34,225 nt of DNA from an uncultured Erwinia sp. (GTDB lineage: Bacteria; Pseudomonadota; Gammaproteobacteria; Enterobacterales; Enterobacteriaceae): assembly GCA_913775305.1 (NCBI GenBank), contig CAJYIY010000131.1, positions 1 to 34,225 of the forward strand. The letters are read 5' to 3'. The notes under the pieces were generated by a model. The model was not told the DNA's origin. It ran no database searches and saw nothing but the letters and a program-made list of their open reading frames with translations. Below are positions 28,666 to 34,225 of this stretch, piece by piece (position 1 is the first letter of the stretch; the number at the start of each line of letters is the position of its first letter). The translations under genes and the position numbers were made by a program.

Positions 28666-28969
28666 TCACTGCCGTTAATGCTTACGATTAAAATCGCAAC
28701 ACTTTGTGCGAATAGTCTGTGCTGATAAATTCACCGACGCATTCGCATTTTGTCGCGCTTTGAAAATATCATTCAAGTCTGATAATTACGCAGCGAATGA
28801 AATGCAATTTGTGCCTTTTTACCGGCAATTTACAGACGAATGACCTATGCTCAGACTCTGTTTATATCTTATTTAGCTTATTGCTTATAAACTGGACTTG
28901 TTAATTATCTGAACAATCTCAACGCCTGTTCAACAAATTATTTACCCACTCACCTGTCGGACGAGATAT
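28666..28969. other. 304-base AT-rich gap before the accessory operon
   Basis: No open frame worth reporting. The last 120 bases are AT-rich and must contain the promoter of the five-gene operon. TTGCTT (about 28882) and AATTAT, 16 bases on, are the best pair, but weak. There is no strong ribosome-binding site for the first gene; GGACGAGA lies seven to ten bases before its ATG. Confidence 0.5.
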
Positions 28970-29689
28970 ATGGAAAATCAGGGATTATCCGGCATTCTTA
29001 CCTGCGCGGATTCACGCTGGATTATTGTATGTGATTTTGATGGCACAATAAGTCATGAAGACGTAACAGATACATTAATGGAAAAATTTGGACACCCTGA
29101 CTGGCAATTACTGGAATCACGCTGGAAAAAGGCCGAAATAGGTTCTCGCGAATGTCTTAGTGGGCAAATATCATTGCTTGATGTTTCTCGCCAACAGATG
29201 GATACCTGCCTGGATCAAATCAGCATTGACCCGGCGTTCTCCCATTTTGTCCGCTGGGCACAAGAAGAGGCTATCCCGCTTTATGTAGTCAGCGATGGTC
29301 TCGACTACGCTATCGAGCGCATCTTAGGCAACAACAGCATCACTGGCCTGCCGGTGATTGCCAATCATCTGGAACAGATTAGCGAGCGGCGATGGCGCAT
29401 CACCTTTCCGCATTTTGACCCGAAATGTCAGTACGCCAGCGGCACCTGCAAATGTCAGGTTGCGCGTACGCTGAACGCGCACGCGTTTCTGGTTATCGGC
29501 GACGGACGTTCCGATTTCTGTGTGGCTTCCCAGGCCGACCACGTTCTGGCCAAAAAGAGCCTGCTTATTGAGTGCCAGAAAGCGGGTATCGCCCACACAC
29601 CCTTTACCCGTTTCAGCGAGGCGCGCGCCTGTATTGAAAATCTGAAGATGCAGGAGCGATTACTGATTTCTTCGCAGGAGACACCATGA
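28970..29689 (+). CDS. MtnX-like HAD-IB family phosphatase
   Basis: HAD-superfamily phosphatase of subfamily IB, 239 residues. The motifs are all present: motif I DFDGT with nucleophile Asp22 and acid/base Asp24, motif II Ser108 (YVVSDG), a Lys near 161 (GTCKCQ), and motif IV GDGRSDFC (177-184). The small Cys group (Cys153, Cys160, Cys162) resembles MtnX, the phosphatase of methionine salvage. No other mtn gene is in view, so a different phosphorylated intermediate is likely. It is the first gene of a five-gene run, overlapping the next by four bases. Exact substrate unknown. Confidence 0.85.
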   Translation: MENQGLSGILTCADSRWIIVCDFDGTISHEDVTDTLMEKFGHPDWQLLESRWKKAEIGSRECLSGQISLLDVSRQQMDTCLDQISIDPAFSHFVRWAQEEAIPLYVVSDGLDYAIERILGNNSITGLPVIANHLEQISERRWRITFPHFDPKCQYASGTCKCQVARTLNAHAFLVIGDGRSDFCVASQADHVLAKKSLLIECQKAGIAHTPFTRFSEARACIENLKMQERLLISSQETP

Positions 29690-30543
29690 TTACGCAACAC
29701 GATTATCTGTTGCAGGGCGGGCGTACCGGCGTACTGTTGATTCACGGTCTGACGGGGACTCCATCCGAAATGCGCGGCGTCGCCCGGGAGTTTCATCGGG
29801 CCGGATTCACCGTCTACGCATTACAGCTTGCCGGCCACTGCGGCAGCGTTGAGGATCTCATTGCCACCCGCTGGCAGGACTGGTATCAGAGCGTGATTGA
29901 CGGTGCTGAGAAGCTGCTTCGTCAGGTAGATACACTGTTTGTCTGCGGCCTCTCTATGGGGGCGGTTCTTGCCCTAAAATATGCGGCTTCCCATCCCGAC
30001 AGTGTTGCGGGTGTACTGGCCTACAGCGTGACGTTTCGCTATGACGGCTGGAGTATTCCGCCGCTGTCGCGCTTTGCTGCGCCGTGGCTTCTTCCTCTCG
30101 CCGGCATGCTTAATGTTGGCCGCCGAAGAATGTTCAATGAGGAGCCCCCGTACGGCATCCGTAATGAGCTGTTGCGTAAGAAAATCGCTGATAAAATGCT
30201 CAGTGGTGACAGCGCAGCAGCAGGGCTGCCGGGCAATCCCTGGTCTTCACTGAACGAATTTTTGCTGCTGTCGCGTAATGTCCGCCGTAAGCTGCATCAT
30301 ATTCATACGCCCTGCCTGCTGATACACGCCACCGACGACGATATCTCACACCGCCGCAATGCCGAACTGGTTCGCGACAGGATCGCCGGGCCGGTGGAAT
30401 TGGTGTTGTTACCTAACAGCTATCACATGATTACCATCGATAACGATCGCCAGGAGCTTTTCGAGCGCTCCATTGCCTTTATTAATCGCGTACGCATGGA
30501 AAGACTTGCGGGCACAAAGCCGACGCTGAGCGAGGCGTTATGA
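29686..30543 (+). CDS. Alpha/beta hydrolase (carboxylesterase/monoacylglycerol-lipase type)
   Basis: Cytosolic alpha/beta-hydrolase of 285 residues, without a signal peptide. The oxyanion region is VLLIHGLTGTPSEMR (about 16-30). The nucleophile elbow is GLSMG with Ser90, the acid is one of Asp217-219 (IHATDDDIS), and the base is His247 (NSYHMITID). The PSEM element after HGLTG is typical of the Est30/monoacylglycerol lipase group. It overlaps the HAD gene by four bases and the first SMR gene by four. A substrate cannot be named; an acyl ester or thioester of the cluster's product, or an editing role, are possible. Confidence 0.85.
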   Translation: MITQHDYLLQGGRTGVLLIHGLTGTPSEMRGVAREFHRAGFTVYALQLAGHCGSVEDLIATRWQDWYQSVIDGAEKLLRQVDTLFVCGLSMGAVLALKYAASHPDSVAGVLAYSVTFRYDGWSIPPLSRFAAPWLLPLAGMLNVGRRRMFNEEPPYGIRNELLRKKIADKMLSGDSAAAGLPGNPWSSLNEFLLLSRNVRRKLHHIHTPCLLIHATDDDISHRRNAELVRDRIAGPVELVLLPNSYHMITIDNDRQELFERSIAFINRVRMERLAGTKPTLSEAL

Positions 30544-30896
30544 GCCAAATCACCCTGCTGCTGTGGTTGCTAAATGTGGTGATCGACAGCCTGGGTCAGC
30601 TGTCGTTTAAAGCCGCCGCCAAAAGCAGTGCTCACATTGAGGGCATTCAACAATGGCGATTTATGCTGCAACGACCGTGGCTCTGGCTGGGAATGGCATG
30701 CTATGTCCTGGAGTTTATGCTGTGGCTGGCTTTCCTGACGCTCGTTCCTCTTTCTGTTGGCATGCTGCTTGGATCAACCAGCATCGTGACTATCATGCTG
30801 GCCGGAAGAATTTGGTTCAGGGAGTCGCTAACCCGCTGGCGCTTGACGGGCATTCTACTGATTTCGCTGGGCGTAGCGATAATAGGGATTAGCTGA
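30540..30896 (+). CDS. EamA/SMR-type small membrane protein, subunit 1
   Basis: A 118-residue protein with four predicted membrane segments (about 5-22, 48-68, 71-91, 98-117), the size of EmrE and ArnE. The first segment has DSLGQLSFKAAA (about 16-27), much like the GQLxxKxA stretch of ArnE/ArnF and EamA proteins, where EmrE has its Glu14. LGSTSIVTIMLAGRIWFRESLT is the EamA-like third-to-fourth helix part, split here in two pieces. It overlaps the hydrolase gene by four bases and its partner by one, so it probably makes an antiparallel heterodimer with it. Substrate unknown; a lipid-linked amino compound is one option. Confidence 0.82.
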   Translation: MSQITLLLWLLNVVIDSLGQLSFKAAAKSSAHIEGIQQWRFMLQRPWLWLGMACYVLEFMLWLAFLTLVPLSVGMLLGSTSIVTIMLAGRIWFRESLTRWRLTGILLISLGVAIIGIS

Positions 30897-31297
30897 TGAA
30901 ACGGTTCTATATTGTTGGTTTTCTCGCGCTGATGGTTTTCGACACCCTGGCACAGATCAGCTTCAAAGCAGCGGCCATTCATGCATCTCCACTAACGATG
31001 GACATTGCCTGGCTTTCCCGCGTATTCAGCCATCCGTGGATTTATGGTGCGTTTGTGGGCTATGCCGGGGCATTTTTCACCTGGATGACCCTGCTCAAAT
31101 ACGCCCCGATTGGTCCGGCCTTTGCTGCATCACACCTCGAAATCATCAGCGTTACGCTGCTGTCGGTCTGGTTATTTGACGACAGCCTGACGCTGACCAA
31201 AGCTCTCGGCGGCCTGTTGATCCTTGTCGGAATTCTGTTCCTCGCAAAAGGTGAAGTGGCTGAGGTCGATGAGAATGCGGAGCAGCGGGTGCCATGA
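30896..31297 (+). CDS. EamA/SMR-type small membrane protein, subunit 2
   Basis: A 133-residue homologue of the preceding gene with four membrane segments. DTLAQISFKAAA in the first helix mirrors DSLGQLSFKAAA of subunit 1. Helix 3-4 reads APIGPAFAASHLEIISVTLL, the EamA fold. The tail is acidic (EVAEVDENAEQ) and longer than in the partner. It overlaps subunit 1 by one base (TGATG) and the aminotransferase by four. Paired small SMR proteins often form heterodimers, as do ArnE and ArnF, the flippase of undecaprenyl-phosphate aminoarabinose. Confidence 0.82.
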   Translation: MKRFYIVGFLALMVFDTLAQISFKAAAIHASPLTMDIAWLSRVFSHPWIYGAFVGYAGAFFTWMTLLKYAPIGPAFAASHLEIISVTLLSVWLFDDSLTLTKALGGLLILVGILFLAKGEVAEVDENAEQRVP

Positions 31298-32538
31298 CGT
31301 GCGTTTTCAGCCGACGCCAGCTTCCTCCTACCGCCGGTCTGCCGCTTCACTGGCGCGATCTTGCAGGCCGTCACGCTGATTTTTCAGCCGATCTGGCACA
31401 GGCGCTGGGCATCCCGCCGCCGCTGTTGACCTGTTCCGGCACCGCCGCACTGATTATAGCCCTGCGTACCTTGCAGCAGCGTCAGCCGGATCGGTATCAG
31501 GTAATTGTTCCCGCCTGGACCTGCCCACTGGTCGCTCTGGCCGTTCACTACTGCCCCTCGCTCAAAATCATTCCCTGCGATATACGGCGCGGCAGCATAA
31601 ATTTCGATCGGCAAAAGCTGGCACAGTTGTGTGGATCGCAAACGCTGGCGATAGTAGTGACCCATCTTGCAGGCCGGGTTGCCGATACTGATTATGCCAT
31701 CCATGTCGCCACAGCTAACGGCGCGGCGGTGATTGAAGATGCGGCCCAGTCAATGGGGGCAAAAAATGCCGGAAAAAGCGTTGGACTGGCCGGAGATATC
31801 GGCTTTTTCAGCCTGGCGATGGGCAAGGGCCTGACGACGGCAGAGGGTGGCGTGCTGTTCAGCCGCTCTGCCGAACTGCAGGCCGCTCTGGCCCGACAAA
31901 TAGCCAGCGATTTACCCCATCACGCGGGATGGGAACTGCGCCGTATAACCGAACTCTGGTGCTACTGGCTGATGTATCATCCCGACAGGCTGGACTGGGT
32001 TTATGGCCGCCAACAGCGCGCCGCCCTGAAACGGGGCGACACAGTTGCTGCCGTTGGCGACGACTTTACCGTTGATGACATCCCTCTGCATACGCTGGGA
32101 CACTATCGTCAACGGGTGGCTGCTGCCGCTTTCAGGCGATTTCCCCTCTGGCTACTGGACAATCGCCAGCGTGCAGAAAGGCGGGTAGTTGCGCTTGAAC
32201 GGCTACCCGGCGTGACGGTGATGCAGGACGGTGCAGAGCAGCAGGGGGTCTGGCCGTTTATTTTGGTGTTAATGCCCGACGGTGCCTCACGCGACCGGGC
32301 AATGCGTCGGTTATGGTCTGCCGGGCTGGGCGTTACCCGGCTGTTTATTCACGTTCTTTCAGGTTACCCCGCCGTGCTCCCCTTTATTCAGCCAACGTCC
32401 ACACCTAATGCGGAAGATTTTGCCGCACGCTCGTTGAGTATCAGCAACAGTCACTGGGTCAGGGAAGCGGATTTCACCCGGATCCTTAATGCGTTACGCA
32501 CCGCGCTGGCCACCGAGGACGCCGCGAAGGAAAGCTAA
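31294..32538 (+). CDS. DegT/DnrJ/EryC1/StrS-type PLP aminotransferase
   Basis: A 414-residue PLP enzyme of the sugar-aminotransferase (ArnB, DegT) class. CSGTAALIIAL (about 47-57) binds the cofactor phosphate, Asp149 in VIEDAAQSMG pairs with the pyridine nitrogen, and the Schiff-base Lys is probably Lys178 in AMGKGLTTAEGG. The PAWTCPLVALAV block (about 73-84) fits the family. The middle part (about 195-260, rich in Trp/Arg) is divergent. It normally puts an amino group on a keto-sugar or keto-cyclitol; no sugar-nucleotide enzymes are in view. Its 3' end overlaps the convergent gene by 45 bases. Confidence 0.85.
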   Translation: MTCVFSRRQLPPTAGLPLHWRDLAGRHADFSADLAQALGIPPPLLTCSGTAALIIALRTLQQRQPDRYQVIVPAWTCPLVALAVHYCPSLKIIPCDIRRGSINFDRQKLAQLCGSQTLAIVVTHLAGRVADTDYAIHVATANGAAVIEDAAQSMGAKNAGKSVGLAGDIGFFSLAMGKGLTTAEGGVLFSRSAELQAALARQIASDLPHHAGWELRRITELWCYWLMYHPDRLDWVYGRQQRAALKRGDTVAAVGDDFTVDDIPLHTLGHYRQRVAAAAFRRFPLWLLDNRQRAERRVVALERLPGVTVMQDGAEQQGVWPFILVLMPDGASRDRAMRRLWSAGLGVTRLFIHVLSGYPAVLPFIQPTSTPNAEDFAARSLSISNSHWVREADFTRILNALRTALATEDAAKES

Positions 32539-33402
32539 GAGCTGCTGATTCAGCTGGTTTTGAGCCCGTTGCCACTCTGCCGCCTCACTGCTGGCGATCG
32601 GCGTTTGCCCGTCGCCAGCACTCAGCCAGCGCTTAAAGCGGCTATGATATTCACAGGATGAGACCTCCCCGGTGATGTCCATTCCCACCAGCCGATCGGC
32701 GCAGGCCTGAATCAGCAGCTCAAGATGCTTTACCTCAAAGTATCCCTGGTCCCAGTTCGTTTGCACCACCCGTTTGCTCAGCACATCTTTATCCAGCGAC
32801 AGATAAACCGGCTCTTCGCCAAGCTGGCGTAAGAATGCCGACAGCAGGCTGTCGGCATTATCAAACCGGTGGTTACATTTGCTCATTCCCAGCCAGTTAA
32901 GCCAGCGGGTATCCACGCCGATGCTCCAGTAGTGCAGCTTTTTTGCCAGCAGTGGGCTCAGATGGTTTTCCCAGGCGTGGCCAAGACCAATATCTGAAGA
33001 ACCGATGCCCAGCACGTGGATTTTATCGACCTGCGGAAGACGACTGGCATGGTAAACCCATGAGCCGCAGTGAATGCCAAACGGATAGACCATATTATCA
33101 GGGTGATTATCACAAACGATCAGCTGCACGGGCACCGCCACCGGCAGGCGCTGTAGCAGCAGGTAGCTGAGGTGATGGTAATCGCCACTGCCGGTAAATA
33201 CGCATCCATAGCGTTCGGGCAACAGGCGCTGGCATTCTGCCTCCAGCCGATGCCAGTCGGGCCAGCTGGCTCCAAAGCGAATACGCTGCTGCCAGGCCGA
33301 CATCGGCACTGTCGTTGCCCGGTCCAAACCGGTCACCGAACCATCGAAATCAAGCACCAAAGCCTGCTCTTCCGCCGTCAGGTAGTGGGGGGATCGGCCC
33401 AT
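32494..33402 (-). CDS. Arginase-fold binuclear metallohydrolase, unknown substrate
   Basis: A 302-residue protein whose metal-binding sequences fit the arginase/ureohydrolase fold: GSGDYHH (His76), CDNHPDN (Asp98, His100, Asp102) and SLDKDVL (Asp204, Asp206), in the order and spacing of arginase's His, Asp-His-Asp and Asp-x-Asp. GMDITGE (about 240-246) is like the arginase Glu region. The first 30 residues (VLDFDGSVTGLDR) are outside the typical fold. Substrate could be a guanidino group, or an N-acyl group if it acts like the deacetylase-type relatives. It overlaps the upstream acyltransferase by 25 bases, so they form an operon, and overlaps the aminotransferase tail by 45. Confidence 0.8.
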   Translation of the reverse strand: MGRSPHYLTAEEQALVLDFDGSVTGLDRATTVPMSAWQQRIRFGASWPDWHRLEAECQRLLPERYGCVFTGSGDYHHLSYLLLQRLPVAVPVQLIVCDNHPDNMVYPFGIHCGSWVYHASRLPQVDKIHVLGIGSSDIGLGHAWENHLSPLLAKKLHYWSIGVDTRWLNWLGMSKCNHRFDNADSLLSAFLRQLGEEPVYLSLDKDVLSKRVVQTNWDQGYFEVKHLELLIQACADRLVGMDITGEVSSCEYHSRFKRWLSAGDGQTPIASSEAAEWQRAQNQLNQQLLAFLRGVLGGQRGA

Positions 33403-34225
33403 TTTTTATCACTCTCAAAATAGTGGCGAAAATAACGCAGGATCCGGCGCAACAGCGGATTGCGCACGCGCACCAGATGGCGAGTGGAGGTAAAACTGGC
33501 TCCGAGACTGGCTTTAACTTCCGGATCGGTCCAGCCAGCCACGTATTCCTGTAATCCCTGTTCAATCGCGTACTCCAGATTGACAAACCAGCTGACAAAA
33601 TAGAGATTAAATTTCAGCGCCAGCGAATAATCTAAGCCAATATATTTATCCACCAGCTTGCCCTGATACTGATAACAGAGATTGAAGCCAACCAGGCGAT
33701 CTTCATGCCAGTAACAGAACACTTTTCCTGCGCTGTGCTTATCCAGCAGCAGTTGGTCAAAAAAACCGGCGCTAAGTAAATCGAAATGCACCTCGCTCTG
33801 CTGCCAGACGGAAAGGTAAAGCTGATAAAGCTGCGCACGCCAGTGCGCATCTTCAAACCGGATGTCACCGCAGGTAAGCACCTCAATACGCAACGCCGCC
33901 CGACTACGTAGCTTGCGGCGGATATTGCGCCGCCGACTGTGGGACATGCGCGCCAGGAACTCATCGGTGGTGGTAAAGTTAATCGGAACAACCGCGAGTG
34001 CCTGCCCTTCTACGCTGATATAGCCATACGCCTCTGCGGCGGCGATCAGGCGACGACTGTAGTCGTTATCTGTCGCAGGCAGCAGGGGTGAGGCAATCGG
34101 GAGATCTTTAATGATGGTCAGCGGATGCTGATTTGCACAGTGGATTTCCACCCAACGTAGCAGTACATCGGGGTCCTGCTGGCGGGGCAGACAGGCATAT
34201 TCGCTGGTCGTCGTGCCGATAAAGC
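33378..34225 (-). CDS. FemAB/BioF2-like acyltransferase, 5' end outside window
   Basis: The reading frame is open from 34225 (the window edge) to the stop at 33378, so the gene is truncated at its 5' end; a GTG at 34151 is not needed as a start. The visible 281 residues have the N-myristoyl/GNAT-type fold of the FemAB and peptidoglycan BioF2-like group: a basic stretch SRRRNIRRKLRS, GKVFCYWHEDRLVGFNLCYQ and KLVDKYIGLDYS leading to LYFVSWFVNLEYAIEQGLQEYVAG. Members transfer acyl or aminoacyl groups to an amine. It is coupled to the arginase-fold gene. The neighbouring DNA beyond 34225 is needed to judge the operon. Confidence 0.7.
   Translation of the reverse strand, partial: FIGTTTSEYACLPRQQDPDVLLRWVEIHCANQHPLTIIKDLPIASPLLPATDNDYSRRLIAAAEAYGYISVEGQALAVVPINFTTTDEFLARMSHSRRRNIRRKLRSRAALRIEVLTCGDIRFEDAHWRAQLYQLYLSVWQQSEVHFDLLSAGFFDQLLLDKHSAGKVFCYWHEDRLVGFNLCYQYQGKLVDKYIGLDYSLALKFNLYFVSWFVNLEYAIEQGLQEYVAGWTDPEVKASLGASFTSTRHLVRVRNPLLRRILRYFRHYFESDKKWADPPTT

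Noticed and set aside
1-34225. tRNA or rRNA genes, CRISPR arrays, IS elements, prophage attachment sites
   Set aside because: No cloverleaf, spaced direct repeats, transposase frames or long terminal inverted repeats were seen in the window.

Overview
The window is a chromosomal segment of a gamma-proteobacterium of the order Enterobacterales. Almost every gene from position 1 to about 27.9 kb matches, in sequence and order, the E. coli K-12 region ubiF-miaB-ybeZYX-lnt-gltIJKL-ybeL-leuS-lptE-holA-nadD-rsfS-rlmH-mrdAB-rlpA-dacA-ybeD-lipB-lipA-tatE-ybeM-cspE-pagP. It is not E. coli itself. Several genes usually found inside this block are missing (cobC, ybeF, crcB, and the rihA/hscC group between gltL and ybeL), and the DNA right of pagP is unrelated to the E. 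coli dcuC region. An Erwinia/Pantoea-like (Erwiniaceae) host is my inference; no rRNA or other phylogenetic marker proves it.

Layout. 1-759 (-): 3'-truncated ubiF, divergent from miaB. 939-6612 (+): miaB, then ybeZ-ybeY-ybeX-lnt (ribosome/RNA maintenance, then apolipoprotein N-acylation), closed by a strong terminator at 6619-6652. 6613-7158: a gene-free gap with a terminator-like hairpin and an NtrC-like palindrome. 7159-10418 (+): gltI-(SroC)-gltJ-gltK-gltL, a glutamate/aspartate ABC importer with the SroC small RNA in the gltI-gltJ gap. 10612-11094 (-): ybeL. 11321-16215 (+): leuS-lptE-holA-nadD, overlapping or nearly so. 16264-22557 (+): rsfS-rlmH-mrdA-mrdB-rlpA-dacA, the rod-shape and peptidoglycan block. 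22715-24920 (+): ybeD, lipB, lipA (lipoate synthesis). 24983-26516 (-): tatE, then the pair GNAT-ybeM. A 31-codon membrane mini-ORF (+) lies at 26763. 26995-27924 (-): cspE and pagP.

From about 27.9 to 29.0 kb the DNA becomes visibly AT-rich and holds only a 70-residue zinc-ribbon gene. Then comes an accessory cluster with no counterpart at this place in E. coli. On the + strand are five genes that overlap by 1 or 4 bases: an MtnX-like HAD phosphatase, an alpha/beta hydrolase, two small EamA/SMR-type membrane proteins and a DegT/DnrJ-type PLP aminotransferase. Running towards them on the - strand, and overlapping the aminotransferase tail by 45 bp, are an arginase-fold metallohydrolase and a FemAB/BioF2-like acyltransferase whose 5' end lies outside the window. 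The domain set suggests synthesis and membrane translocation of an amino-containing, acylated small molecule or lipid-linked sugar. The product is unknown, and this is the part most likely to be new biology.
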